A stretch of 64,000 nt of DNA from Dasypus novemcinctus. Its lineage: Eukaryota > Chordata > Mammalia > Cingulata > Dasypodidae. The position numbers were made by a program, and so were the translations under genes. Under the pieces are notes generated by a model. The model was not told where the DNA came from. It searched no databases and saw only the letters and a program-made list of their open reading frames with translations. Below, piece after piece: positions 24,372 to 37,689 of this stretch (position 1 is the stretch's first letter; every line of letters starts with the position of its first letter). Location of the stretch: contig NC_080694.1 in the NCBI RefSeq assembly GCF_030445035.2, forward strand, positions 70,881,147 to 70,945,146, in the 5' to 3' direction.

Positions 24372-26529
24372 GGTTGAATTGATATCTTAACTCTATTTAG
24401 TCTTTCTATCCATATTTATGGAAAGTCCTTGCATTTATTTAGATCTTGTTTAATTTCTTTTAGTAAAGTTCTATAGTTTTCCATATATAAATCCTGTACA
24501 TCATTGGCTAAATTTATTCCTAGATACTTGATTCTTTCAGTTGTTATTGTCATTGGAATTATTTTCTTGAATTCCTCCTCTGATTACTCATTATTAGTGA
24601 TTAGAAAGAGCACTGATTTTTGCATTTTGATCTTGTACCCTACTATTTTATTGAATTCATTTATTAACTCTAGTAGCTTTGTTGTGGTTTTATGGTACTT
24701 CCTATAAATAATATCAGGTCATCTGCAAGTAGTGAAAGTTTTGCTTCTTCCTGTCCAATTTGGATACCTTTTATTTTTTTTTCTTGCCTAACTGCTACCA
24801 CAATGGTGAAAATAGTGGTGAGTCTGGGCATCTCTCTCTGTTCCAGATATTAGAAGGAAAATAAAGCTTTCAGTCTTTCTCTATTGAGTACGGTGTTAGC
24901 AAAGGTTTTTTCACATATGCCCTTTATAAGGAAGTTTCCTTCTATTTCTACTTTGCAAGTATTTTCAATCAATTGCCTCACTGCATCAATTGAGATGATC
25001 CTGTAATTTTTTCCCTTTATTTTGTTAATGTGATGCATTACATCAATTGATTTTTAAAATGCTGAGCCACCTTGCATGCCTGGGATAAATCCCACATGAT
25101 CAAAGTGTATAATTATTTTAATGAGCTGTTAGATTTGATTTGCAAGTATTTTTTAAGAATTTTTTCATCTTTATTCATGAGGGATATTTGTCTATAGTTT
25201 TCTTTTCTTATATTCTCTTTTTCTGGTTTTGAAAGTAGTGGGATGTTGGCATCATAGAATGAGTTAGTTAGTGCTCCCACCCATTCACATATTTTGGATG
25301 TGTTTGATCAGTATTGGTACTAATTCATCTTGGAATGTTTGGTAGAATTCTCCTATGAAACTGTCTGGTCCTGGACTTTGTTGAGAAGTATTTGATGATG
25401 ATTTAATCTCTTTAATTGTAATTTGTTTTTTGAGTTCCTGTTTATCTTGTAGAGTTAATGTAGGTTGTTTGTGCATTTCTAGAAATTTATACATTTCATC
25501 TAGGTTGATTAATTCATTGGCATACTCTTTTTTCACAGAATCCTATTATGATACTTTCATTTCTGTGGGGTCGGTTATAATGTCCCCTCCAATTTCTGAT
25601 TTTATTTATTTGCACCTTCTCTTTTCTCTTTGTCAATCTAGCTAAAGGATTATCAATTTCATTGATTTTTTCAAAAAATTTATTTTAGGTTTTTGGAATG
25701 TTCTGTATGAGAGAATAAAGAGTTCTTTATTTCTCTATTTCATTTATTCTGGTCTAAAATCTTTTATTTCTTTGGGTTTAGTTTGTTGTTCTTTTACTAT
25801 TCCTCCAGGTTTACACTTTGGACTTTGATTTAAGCTCTTTCTTTTTTTATTAATATAAGCATTTAGGGCTGAAAATTGTCCACTCAGCACTAACTTTATT
25901 GTGTTTTATTTTGTATTTCCTTGATCAGGAAATATTCCCTTTTCTTGGTCATTTGTATTCTCTTATAGGAATTAAAGTGTGTATATTGAGGCTATGGCAC
26001 TTTTGGGTTTTTCATTTACCCTTTTAGTAATAATACTAAAGATCATCAGTTTTTCACACTACTCCAAGCCTCTCTCCTGTTTTTCCCTCTCGTCCTGAAG
26101 AACTCCCTTGAGCAATTCTTGGAGGGCAGGTCTTTTGCTGATGAAATCATTCAGTTGCTGTTTACTGTGAATATTATAAAATCGCCTTCACTTTGGAAAG
26201 ATAGTTTTCTTGATAAAGAATTGTTGAGTGATAGCTTTTCTCCTTCAGTATCTTAAATATATCATACCAGTACTTTGATCCTTCATGATTTCTGATGAGA
26301 AATCAGCACTTAGTCTTGTTGGAGATCCCTTATATGTGATGAATTACTTTCTTGTTGCTGTTTTCATAAATCTTTCTTTATCTTTGGCATTTGACATTCA
26401 GTATGTATTTCAAAGTAGGTCTAATAGTGTTTATTCTGTTTGGAGAACATTGTGCTACTTGGACATACAAAATTATGTCTTTCAAAGAGTTGGGAAATTT
26501 TTCACCATTATTGTCTGAACTATTCTTTC

Positions 26530-29500
26530 TGTCCCTTTTCTCTTATAAATAATCATGCACATGTGTAGAAATAACATACAACAACCCTTCACAAAACCCT
26601 ACATTGTTGTGGAACATTTGTTATAGACCATGGGATAATACATAGCCTCCTATTATTAACACTGTACATCTCTGGCATTGATGAAAGAATATTACAGTAC
26701 TTCTGTTCACCATAGCCTGTAGGTTATACTAACTACATTTTCCCCATGCTTCTCCACATTTCCACTACCCTGCAATAGTAATATACATCCATTCTAGTTC
26801 ACAGAAGGACATTCTTGCATTTGTACTGTCAAACACAATTCTCATCCACTTTTGGGTTCACTGTGTTATTCAATCCCCAAATTATTCTCTTGCTTTCTTC
26901 TAATTGACATTTATCCCTAGATTAGTCTTTTTATCCATAGTCCATTTTATAAGCCAGGTAATATTGAAGTATATTTTAAAAATTAAAAAAAAATGAGAAA
27001 AAACAATAGCTTCTCTACACTAAAATGTGTTACCGTCAACTGTATCCATCTCCACACTTTCACAGCCAAGTTAATTAAAACTTCTACCTACATTAAACAT
27101 CACTGTTCCTTAAAAGCCCTCATCTTATCTCCTAGTAACCTATACTTTAGGTTGTAACTCCTTGCATTTATATTTCATATTTAATTCATATTTAGTGATA
27201 CATGCAATGTTTGTCATTTGTGTTTGGCTTACTTTATTTAGTATAATTTCTTTAGGATTCATCCATATTAACATATGTGTTCCAATTTCATTTATCTGTA
27301 TTGCAGTGTAGTATTCCATTACATGAATATACCACACTTTATTTACCCATTCATTGACTGGTGGAAGCTTGGGTTATTTCCATTTTAGAAATTGTGAATA
27401 AGCCGCTATGAACATCAATGTGCAGATGTCTGTTTGTGACACTTTCCAGTTCTTCTGGATATATTCCTCATAAAGGAATTGCTGGATCATATGGCAGTTC
27501 TATGTTTAGCTTCTTGAGGAACTGTCAAACTGTCTTCCACAGAGGTTGCACCATTTTACAATCCCACCAACTGTGAAAGAGTCTTCTAATTTCTCAACAT
27601 CCTTTCCTGCACTTATTGTTTCCTGTTTTTTAAATAACGATCATTTCAAGCATTGTGGGAATGATATTTCATTTTTGTTTTGAGTTGCATTTCTGAATAA
27701 CTAGTGACATAAAATATTTTTCATGTGATTTTTGGCCTCTTTGGATAAATGTCTACTTAAGTCTTTGACCCATTTTTAAATTGTATTGCTTGCTCTTTTA
27801 TTGTTGACTTGACTTGTATGATCTCTTTATATAAAATGGAAATCAAACTCTTATTGGATATAAGGTTTCCAAATATTTTCTCCCATTGAGTTTTCTTTTT
27901 ACCTTGTTGATGAAGTCCTTTGTTTCACAAAATTGTTGATATTTGAGGCTATCCATGTTTTCTTTCATTGATCTTGCTTTTCGTGTAAGGTTTAAGAATG
28001 CAGCACCTACCATGAGGTCTTGAAGATATTTTCTTACATTTTCTCCTAGGTACTTTATGGTTGTAGCTTTTATATTAAGGTCTTGATCCATTTTGAGTTA
28101 ATTTTTGTATGAGGTGTAAGACAGGGGTTCTCTGTCTTCTGACTTGACCATAAATGAGAGAGTATGTTTCTGTTCTTTCCTTTCCTTTCTTTTTTTTTTT
28201 TTTTTTTAGTTTAGGTATATATTCATGTTTACTAAATTCAAACAAAAATATGCACATCAGAAGCAGACTATTTTAGATTCAGTAGTCCCCATCCTATATT
28301 TCTTTTTAAAATATATATATTTTTTATTTTTAAAAAGTTATTTAGATTAAATAAATGTTACATAAAAATTATAGGGGATTCCTACAAGCCCCACTCAGGT
28401 CTGTTTCTAAACCCACAAGTTTGGGTCCATTCATCTATGTGTCTATATACCAGTACCATGCAGTTTTTAAAACTGCAGCTAGGTAATACGATTTAAAGTC
28501 CAGCAGTATGAGCTCTCCAACTTTGCTTTTCCTTTGTAAGAGGTTTCTCACTATTCACATCCCCCTAACCTTTCAAATAAATTTGTCAATTCTGGTTCCC
28601 ATTTCTTTAAAAAGATGCTGGTGGAATTTTTAAAAAAAATTAAGATTGTGTTAAATCTGTGTATCAGTTTGGGTAGAACTGATTTCTTAATAATAATTAG
28701 TCTTCCAATTCATGAACATGGAATGTTCTTTCAATTATTTAGGTGTTTTAAAATTTCTTTAAACAATACATTGTGGTTTTCTGAATATGAGTGATCTATA
28801 TTTTTGGTCAACTTTATTCTAAAATATTTTATTATTTTAGTTGCTATTGTAAATGGAATTTTTCCAGACTTCCTACTCAGATTGCACATTACTAGTGTAG
28901 AGAAACACCACTGATATTTGCATAATGATGTATCCTGACACTCTACTAAAATTGTTTATTAGTTTTCACAGATTTGTTGCAGATTTTTTGGGACTTTCTA
29001 GGCATAGAATATTATATCATCTGCAAATAGCAAAAGTTTTACTTCTTCCTTTGCAATTGAAACGACTTTTGTTTCTTTTTCTAGCCTGAGCACTCTAGCT
29101 AGAACCTCTAGCACTATACTGATCAACAGTTGTAACAGTGGACATCCATGTCCTGTTTCTGATCTCAATCAGAAATCTTTCAGTCTTTCACCATGGCGTA
29201 CAATGTTAACTGTTGTGGTTTTTTTAATGGCCTTTATCATGTTGGAAAAGTTTCCTTCAATTCCTATCTTTTGTAGTATTTTTATCAAGAAATGATGCTG
29301 TATTTTGTCAAATGCCCTTTCTGCATCAAATCAAAAAGATTATGTGATATTTCTTATTTGATTTATTAATGTGGTGTATTATGCTGTTTGATTTTCTTTG
29401 TTGAACTAACCTTGCATATCTGGTGTAAAACACATTTGGTTAAAATGAATAATTATTTTAATGTGTTGTTGGAGTCAATTAGCAAGTATTCTGTGGAAGA

Positions 29501-29617
29501 TTTTTGCGTCCATATTCATTAGGGAAATAGGTTTGAAATTTTCTTTCTTCATAATATCATTATCTATATTTGTAGGGTGATTCTGACTTCATAGAATGAG
29601 TTTGGTAGCATTCCTTC
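26530..29617 (-). mobile_element. Antisense L1, cut at its 5' side (copy 1)
   Basis: Its 3' UTR-type sequence starts about 26,530. The ORF2 C-terminal region runs through about 28,110, a short retroposed piece intervenes at 28,171-28,397, and the reverse transcriptase region continues to 29,617 ('tagaatgagtttggtagca'). There it meets the poly(T) of the HAL1-like element. In copy 2 the same L1 continues for over 1 kb more, so the cut is specific to copy 1 and marks the end of shared sequence. Confidence 0.75.
28171..28397 (-). mobile_element. Short retroposed LINE 3' fragment inside L1 ORF2
   Basis: A poly(T)/pyrimidine run and about 190 bp of LINE 3'-end-like sequence ('tttagtttaggtatatattc') interrupt the ORF2 reading. 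The target duplication is clearest in copy 2 (ggtctgtttct at 61,156-61,166 and 61,428-61,438). The pyrimidine run is plain T here but has become a complex CT repeat in copy 2. Confidence 0.65.
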
Positions 29618-32600
29618 TTTTTTTTTTTTCTTCTTTTTAAAAATTTTTATTAGAGAAGTTGTGAGCTTACAAAACAATCATGCATAATGTGCAAAATTCA
29701 CATACGTCACCCATCCACCAACAACTTACACTGTTATGGAATATTTGTTACAGATTTTGACAGGACATGATTAGACTATTACCACTAACTATGGTACATA
29801 GTGTACCTTTGGTATATTTTTCCATATATCCACTGTTATTAACAGCATGTATTAGTATTGTACATTTGTTATAGTTCATGAGAGAACATTCTCATATTTG
29901 TACTGTTAACCATAATCCATCTTCCACCACATGGTTAACTGTATTATACAGTCCCATGCTTGTACATTCCATCCAAAATTTATACTCAGGTGTTCTCACT
30001 TTCATCACAGGGTTGTGTAATGTTTACCCCAGTTAATGTTTGAACTTCCTCCTTATTAAAAGAAAAAATCTCATACCCCCAATATTGTCCCTTATCACTA
30101 ATATAACACTTTCTTTAACACTGATGCAAGAATATCACAATATTGCTGTTAACCATGGTACATAATTCATATTAATTGTATTTTACCTTACACTATATTC
30201 TTACTACCTTATAATAGTGATGTACATTTGTTCTAGTTCATAGAACAGTCTTACATTTGTATTATTAACCATAATCCCCGCCCACCTCCAGGTTCACTAT
30301 GTCATTCTGTCCCAAGATTATTCTCTAGCTTTAGTTTTTGGAACAAAGAATGCTGGGTGAATCAGTTACGATGAGTATTGTCCATCATCATCTCCTTGTT
30401 ATTTGTCCATGGTGAGTCCAATGGACTGGAGAGTAGGTTTTGTAACTCTGCGGAGATTCAGGGCTCAACTGGCACATAAATGGACTAAAAGTTAAGCCTC
30501 TGGAAAATATATTTATTAAGTAGAGTGCTAATTATAGCTTCAAATAAAAGGGACTGAAGAGCCATGAGTAATAAAGTATAAATGGGTCTAACCCTGTTAC
30601 ACTGGAAGAATTCCAAAGTGAAGCCCACTGACAGATGCTGAATTTCTGAGCTATTTCCCTTGCTTACAGTGCCTGCATGTCTCCAGTGCCCTCAGGAACC
30701 CTGCTAAATGAGGCACTGTTCTGTGGCAGTCAATGAGCTCCTGCTGAGGTGTACATAAGCATAACTTCTGGAATGACATACCAACTCACTTTGAAATCTC
30801 TTAACCATAAAACTTCATTTTTTTTAAATCATTTCTGCCTTTTGTTCAATGTCTTTTCCAAGATGTCTTGCTAGTTGGTGCTTGGTAATAATCCCTCAGT
30901 GCTAGGGAGGCTCAACTCTGGGAGTCATGTTCCACATCATTGGGAAGGCAGTGTGCTTATATACTGAGTTTGTCTTACAGAGAAGCCCTCATGTCTTCTT
31001 AATATCCTTAATCTCTTTGGCTTTCTCATTTAATTTATTAAGGAGATTTGTTTGAACATCTGTGGTTAGTTGTGTCAACTCCTTTATGTCATCTGGAGGC
31101 TTGTATTGTTCCTTTTACTGGGTCATATATATATCTATTTCTTGGTGTGGATTCTAATTATTTGTTAGTGTATTGGCATTTGGCTTAATGTATTTATTCT
31201 GCATGCAATTTTTCTTTTAGTTTAGGGTTTCTTGCTCTTTCTTCTTTTCTAATTATGTAGTAAGAGCCAAAGATGTAGTTAGAATTGTAAATTGTGGAGG
31301 CTGAAGCTGCCTGTGTTGCCTCTAAAACCAATCTTCCAACTATCTCCTCTGCCATGGGTAGGGATAGATCCACAGCCATTTGTGAAAATCCAAGTTGTAC
31401 AGGCTAAGCCCATCTATAGATGTCCAGACAGACTGATGAAGCTTCACATCCTTTCCTTCCCAGTCCTGGCCAGGGAAGGAGTTGCAGGTGTGAGCAGTAA
31501 TCTATGCTGTGCAGATCGAAAATGCTCACAGTTGTCCAGGTAGACTGACCTTGGCAGGGATGGGGATGGACCCTCTGGAGTGCCCAACAATTTAATCCAT
31601 GTGGGTTGAATATGCCTTCAGTTGACCTGAGAGGCTGAGGGAGTACTGTCCCTTCTGCACTTTAGGGTTGGGAATGGAAAAACTGATGCCCAACAGCTCA
31701 GTCCCTGTGGTCTGAAAGTGCCTGCTGTTGCCTGGAAAGGCTGAGGCAATACCAGTCCCCTCCTATCATATTGGGTGGTGGGGGTGGATCCACAGTCACT
31801 CAATAGTTCAGTCCCTGTAAACTGTGAGTACCTACTGTTGCCCGGAGAGGCTGAGGATACACCATCTCCCTCCTTTCCTATTGCAGGGTGGTAGTGGATC
31901 TACAGACACCCACCCATTGAGTCAGTGCAGGCTGAAAGTGCCTTCCATTGCCCAGAGAAGCTGAGGAAACTCATTTCCACTTTGATCCTACTTGAGGGCA
32001 GGAGTGGCACTCTCGGTTTCTGACTATTCAGTCGGTGTAGGCCAAAGGCACCTGCAGTTACCTGAAAGACGGGAAAATACCTCCCTACTATTGTCATATA
32101 AGGGGTGGAGGTGGAGCCACAGGCTCAACAATTGAGTTCATGCAGAGCAAAAGCACCTGCAATTGTTCAGAGAGACTGAGGAAGTACCAGTCTCCTCCTA
32201 TACTAAGGAGGCCATTGTGGAATTGGAATTGAAGGTGATCAGTCAACTAGTTCATGCAGGCCAAAAGTGCTTTCAGTTGTCCATAAAGACTGAGGAAACA
32301 CCTGCCCCCTTAGGCTGAGGTTAAGTTGTAATGAAAGGCAATTAATAAACCCATTTATGCAGGGCAAAAGTGCCTTCAGTTCCCCAGAAAGGCTGAGATA
32401 ACACCTGCCTCCTTGGGCTAGGGTGAAATTGTAATCAATGGCAATTAATAAATCAGTTTATGTAGGCACCTGCAGTTGCCAAGAGAAGCTGAGGAAATAT
32501 AACTCCTCTCTGATCCTACTGAGGTGCAGGGATCAAGATCCAGGTGTCTTACTATTCAGTCTGTACTATCCAAAAGCACCTGCAGTTACCTGGAGAGGCT

Positions 32601-33175
32601 GGAGAAGATCCCCCAACCTTCCTCTCTGCCAGAGTTGAGACTGGGGCCTAGACTAGACCTGCAGTCCATCTGGATGGAAAGAAGCCAGTCTGTGTGATTT
32701 ACAGTCAGCTCTGCTTCCCCTCAAGCTGAACACAGAGTTAAAATTGTGGCTACCACTCTCTTTCCAAGTTTGACAGGTTCGAACTTAACTGTTCTTAGGA
32801 TTATACTTTATCCCCACCCCCCATCTCCGCTAAGCTACTAATTAGTAGCTGAAGTCAGTGCCCAACCATCTCTTCCTCCCACTTTTTTGGGAAATGGAGC
32901 TTACAACTCCAGCCACAGAATAACTCTCAAGGTGGCTTGCGCTGCCAGTGGAGGAGGGGCTCCAGCCTCTGGGGTGCGGGGTGCTCTACTCACAAATCTT
33001 CATTGCAGATGGGCAGTTTAATATTTCCATTCTTTAAAGAATGTTGCAGGATATTCTTCTGGTCTCCTGGGACCCCAAAACTGCTTAAGATAGCTCTGGG
33101 TGATTACTAACTGTACTGTAGTGTGAACTTACCCTTGGAGCTTCTTACTCTGCTGCCATTTTTGCCTCTCCTCCT
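29618..33175 (-). mobile_element. HAL1-like (ORF2-less L1) element with tandem-monomer 5' region
   Basis: Reading the minus strand, an L1-type 5' end starts at about 33,175 ('ggaggagaggcaaaaatggc'). A leader to about 32,640 follows, then about 12 tandem units (31,400-32,640), then a short ORF1-like segment (about 30,970-31,290, antisense of 'cctttatgtcatctggagg'). A noncoding 3' part related to the tails at 33,614 and 36,452 follows (about 30,340-30,960), then a second 3' UTR module, and a poly(A) at 29,618-29,640. No ORF2 sequence is present. Half-L1 (HAL1) elements with only ORF1 are known in mammals; this fits that class or an internally deleted L1. It lies at the join between copy 1 and an ERVL fossil with no clear target duplication. 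Confidence 0.65.
31400..32640 (-). repeat. About 12 tandem ~105-bp monomers in a LINE 5' region
   Basis: A core like 'aaaagtgcctgcagttgcc' followed by a 'gagaggctgagg' variant recurs near 31,405, 31,510, 31,603, 31,706, 31,815, 31,927, 32,036, 32,142, 32,256, 32,357, 32,459 and 32,563. Spacing is 93-114 bp, mostly 101-112. The units are diverged but clearly homologous. Mouse L1 5' UTRs are built from about 200-bp promoter monomers, so a promoter role is plausible but unproven here. Confidence 0.8.
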
Positions 33176-33613
33176 TTCTTGTTTGTACATACAATGATTA
33201 TAGATGCAAATCCCACCCATGAACTTTACCATCACAGTCCTCTTTTGTCAATTGGCACTCATACACACACCCTTGGTTATATTTAAAATACAAATATTTT
33301 AAAAACTATTTCATACTTCTGCTTAAATTAACATAATTTTCCTGTGTAAAACCAAAAACACACTCTTTTCATAGAAGAGGATGCAAGTCCTTAGGTAATA
33401 TTCACTCCTATTATTGATACATATAAGTTGAAAACCCTAATATAAAGTTAATACAAGTTGTGTTACATGAAAATGGGATGTGAGGGAAGAAAAAAAAAGA
33501 CGCTAGCTTTATATATGTACAAATATATTTAATAACAAAATAAGGAAGAAATACTCGTAATCATGACAATTCCTCATTCCTGCAACTGGCCAAGTGGTCT
33601 TAGTTGATATTTA

Positions 33614-35673
33614 TTTATTTATTTTTAAACACTTTTTTTTTTTTAAGTTAATAGATCACATAGAGCATTACATTAAAAAAAACATGAGGTTCCCATGTAA
33701 CACACTCCCCATTCTCCCACCCCCATCATGTTTGTAAATTGTATTTTTTGAAGATACATACATCACAAAAAGGTTACATTATAAAAACATGAGGTTCCCA
33801 TATATCCCCACCCTCCCACCCCACTCCTCCCACACCAACAACCTACCCCATCATTGTGGCACACTCATCGTACTCAAAGAACACATTTTGGAGCTCTGCT
33901 GTATCACAAGGATAATAGTTTACCCTGTAGTTCACACTCTCCCCAATTACATTCAGTGGGTTATGGCAGGATATCTAATGTCCAGCATCTGACACTGCGA
34001 TATAATTTAGGACAACTCAAAGTCCCAAAAATGCCCCTTTGTCATATATTTTCTTCCCTCTCCCTGCCTTCAGCAGTTACTGTGGCCACTTTCTCCAGGT
34101 CAATGATACAATTTCTTCTATTACTTGTCACAATAATTTTATAGTAGAATATCAGTAAGTCCACTCTACTCCATATTTTGTTCCTCCATTCTGTAGACCC
34201 TGGGATGATGATGTCCTCCTCCACCTCTATATCAAGAGGGGCTTAGATTCCACATGACTGATGGATACAGTTCCCTTGCTTGCAGTTGTAGGCACTCTTG
34301 GTTCTCTGGTGTGGTGGTTGACCATCTTCACCTTCCTGTTAGCTGACCTGGGTAAGTCCAATGAACCAGTGAGTAGGGGTTGCAACTCTGCTTAGGCTCA
34401 GGGCCCAACTGGTATATAGGCAGTCTGGAGATTCAAGTTCCTTGAGTATACACAATCCTTAACACCAACCACAGGTTCAGTAAAAGTGACAAAGGAGGCA
34501 TATGTAGAAAGGTCACATCTGAGTCCAGCTCCATGAGTCTCAGGAGCACAAATTCCAAAGTTGGGCCCATTGACATGGCACAGAACTCCAAATCCATCTG
34601 CCATGACCATAAACCCTGTGGGCCTCCATAGTCTTCAGGAGAACCAGTACCTAGGGTTTTATCTACTTTAGCTGTTTCTGGGGTCCTGTTGAGGCGTGCA
34701 TAAGCACGACCCTTCTGATGACCTTTTTGAAGACTCTTAGCCATATAAACTCATTTCTCTTTGCCATTTTCCCCTTTTATTCAAGGTCAAAAAGCCATTT
34801 ATAACACATCAGTGTACATGTAGGCTGAGATATTCTGCTGGTCTGAGTTGACCCTTTTATTCAAGGTCTCTTTCTAGCTGCATCACCAATTAGTGATTGG
34901 TAGTAATCCCTCAGTGCCAGGGAGCCTCACCCCCAGAAGTCATATTCCATGCTGGGGCGGGGGGGGGGGGGTAATGTGTTTACATGCTGAGATTAATTTA
35001 GAGAGTGGCCATGAGCAACATGGAGGTTTCCAGGTGGTAACTCTTAGGAATCCTGCAGCTCTAGGCCTAGTCCATATTTCAGGCACAGCCTCATAAGCAT
35101 AGTCATCAGTATCAAGGGCTCATCATTGGACCTACCTTCCTTGTTGGCCATTGCCATTGCATTGGGATTATTGCTGTTCCATTGGGGAATGTGACAGAGC
35201 ACCCCTGAGTAGCAACTCAGCACTCCCTCAGTTGTCATTTGTAACTGTAACTACTATGAAAATACTCAACATATATCAGAACATTTTTAAGTCCCCTATA
35301 CGCATGCCCTGAAGAACTTCCTCCAACCCAAGAATGTGCCCCCCATCAATAACACCCCATACCAGTATTCCTCGCTGCCATAGTTGAACTCATCTGTGGT
35401 CTAAAACTTCTTCAACAATGAAGCCTAATATATTGCCAAATTCAATTAATAGGAAAATGAAATATAGTGATGGGTTTAAAGATTAGAAATATACATACTA
35501 ATTTAGAAATATTAAGATAAAGTAAAAATAAATTGATGCTTTAAAAAGTGAAAAATATTATAAAGCTTTCTTTTTAACATTTAGCCTTTCATCACTGTAA
35601 TAGGTGTTACCCTGTATGTGCAGTGGCAAGAAGCTTTCTTTCATTTCTTCCTCAGGGTCTACACCCTTTCTTT
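33614..35673 (-). mobile_element. Long noncoding L1/HAL1-type 3' tail (2.06 kb)
   Basis: This long tail is flanked by a 12-bp target duplication (agttgatattta at 33,602-33,613; agctgatattta at 35,674-35,685). Its poly(A) side is on the left. It holds no ORF2, ORF1 or other coding sequence over 2 kb. It contains a G-run near 34,955. It is inserted in the ERVL fossil. Confidence 0.85.
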
Positions 35674-36451
35674 AGCTGATATTTATAACTACCTTCTTCC
35701 ATTACACATTCCATATTACCTGTTCTCTTCAGCAGGCACCTCAACTGGTTGTAGTTCTTTGCTGGGGGAAATGGTAACTCAAACCTTAAAGTTTTAATTT
35801 TTAAGAGTTTGAACCATTAGTAGTCTTATGTGTAATCGATTGTTGTAGTTTCCTTTTGATTTTAATTACAGGACCTGCTTTAAGGACTCCCTTATATTCC
35901 AGATGTATTCTTCCTTAGCTCCATTTTATAGTCATCTGATTTCCCCTTCATAATCAGGATTAATCACTCCATCAGTACAGTAACTTTCTTCTTTTATTTT
36001 TGATTTAGAGGCATTAGGAGCCCAAAATGGCCAGGTGGGAGTCTAACTTTTAGTTAGGTGGGAACACTGTTGTATTTTGTGATTGATGCACATCTACCTT
36101 AGGTATTGAGACCTGTAGAACAGGAGAGCATATGGTCATGGGGACAGGAAGCAAATATTTTTTCTAATGGATCCCTAGGGGTAATAGTGACTGGTGTCCC
36201 TCCCATGTTTACTTCTTGATTTCTGGACTTGTGAATCCTGACAATGCAAAAAACAACACCATAAATTGGACACATAGAGCATTCACAGCCTCCTGGAGAA
36301 CTTTGCCCAGTCCTGAATGGTATTGCCATCCAGTTGGCACCCCACTGAGTCTGCAACAGGCCATTCCACAGTTCTTTCAATCTAGTTGCTTCAGGATGAT
36401 GGGGAGTATAGGAAGACCAATGAATTCCACAAGCATGTGCCCTTTGCCACA

Positions 36452-37672
36452 TTTTTTTTTCATTTATATATTACATATTTTCATGTGCTTATGGCCATTT
36501 TTTAACTTTCTAAAAATTTTAAATTTGTCTTTTTTAAAAAGATACATAAATCACAAAAAAGTTACATTAAAGCATATAGGAGGTTCCCATATACCCAACA
36601 CCCCACCTCACCCCAGTCCTCCCACATTAACAAACTCTTTCATCATTGTGGCATATTCATTACATTTGGTGAATACACTTTAGAACAATGCTGCACCACA
36701 TTCATTAAAGCTTACATTGTAGTTTGCATTCTCCCCCAGTCCATTCAGTGGGTTTTGGCGGGATATATAATTTCTTGCATCTGTCCCTGCAATATAACTC
36801 AGGACAACTCCTGGTCCTGAAAATCTCCTCACATCATACCTCTTTTCCTCCCTTTCCCTGCCCTCAGCAAATACTGTGGCCATTGTCTCCACATCAGTGA
36901 TACAATTTCTTCCATTGCTAGACCCACAATAGTTCTAGAGTAGAATGCCAGTATGTCCACTTCCTGGATGGTGATGTCCACTCCAACTCTAAATCGAGAT
37001 GAGACATAGATCCCACATGGCTGATGGATATGATTCTACTGCTTGCAGTTGTAGATACTCTTGGTTCACTGGTGTGGGGGTGGACCAAATTCACCTCCCT
37101 GCTAGGTGACCAGGGTAAGTCCAATGAATGGGAGAGTAGGTGTTGCAAATCTGATGACGTTCAGGGCCCACCTGGCACTGGTCCATCCAGAGATTCAAGT
37201 CTCCTGAGTATACACCAGTCCAAGTGCCAACCTCAGTTTCAGTAAAAGTGACAGAAGAGGCATGTGTAGAAAGTCACATCTGAGTCCAACTCCATCACAA
37301 TCAGGAGCACAAATTACAAAGTAGGGTCAACTGTCAAGGCACTGAACTCCAGAGCCATCTGCTATGACTGTAGAAACTGTGTGTCTACATAGCCCTCAGG
37401 AGCAACTCTACCTGGGGTTGTATCTCCTTTGGCTGTCTCTGGGATTCTGCTGAGACGTGCATAAGCACAACCCTCTAATGACATCCTGACTCATAGTCAT
37501 ACAAACTCATTTGTCTTTACCCTTTCTCCTTCTATTCTAGGTCATTGCCTAGTTTCATCACTAGCTCATGATTGGTAGTAATCCCTTGGCACCACTAAGG
37601 CTCATCCCTGGGAGTCATATTCCATGATGGGGGGAAGGTAATGCATTTACATGCTGAATTTGGCTTACAGAA
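36452..37672 (-). mobile_element. L1/HAL1-type noncoding 3' tail (1.2 kb)
   Basis: It is the same family as the previous tail, 5' truncated, with a T-rich left end. The ERVL sequence resumes on its right. A short target repeat, tgccaca, lies at 36,445-36,451 and 37,673-37,679. Confidence 0.82.
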
Positions 37673-37689
37673 TGCCACACATTCTTTAG

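Larger units (their letters stand above)
17505..26525 (-). mobile_element. Antisense L1 interrupted by a retrocopy and a solo LTR
   Basis: Antisense L1 runs from 3' UTR (about 17,505-17,900) through the ORF2 C-terminal region (to about 19,100). It resumes at about 23,601 with the next stretch of ORF2, and again after 24,371. The minus-strand frame at 25,285-25,536 contains the ORF2 linker motif SPGPDSFIGEFYQTF. ORF1/5'-type sequence occupies about 26,060-26,525. The PPP4R2 pseudogene (19,101-23,600) and a solo LTR (23,759-24,371) split it. All ORFs are decayed. Copy 2 holds the same mosaic. Confidence 0.8.
10050..29617 (+). repeat. Segmental duplication copy 1 (dead OR copy)
   Basis: This segment is collinear in the same orientation with about 39,700-62,625, an offset near 29.7 kb at the OR locus that grows with private insertions in copy 2. 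The shared content, in order, is: OR coding region, flank, 5'-inverted L1, antisense L1s, PPP4R2 retrocopy, two solo LTRs, and a second antisense L1. The left edge lies between 10,036 and 10,170, where similarity fades in. The right edge is abrupt at about 29,617 inside the second L1. By eye, identity is roughly 85-90% outside private insertions. Confidence 0.85.

Noticed and set aside
31400-32640. Regularly spaced repeats as a CRISPR-like array
   Set aside because: The units are contiguous and diverged with no unique spacers, in a mammalian LINE.
36216-36683. 155-codon plus-strand frame
   Set aside because: It is opposite the ERVL integrase-like remnant and continues into a LINE tail.
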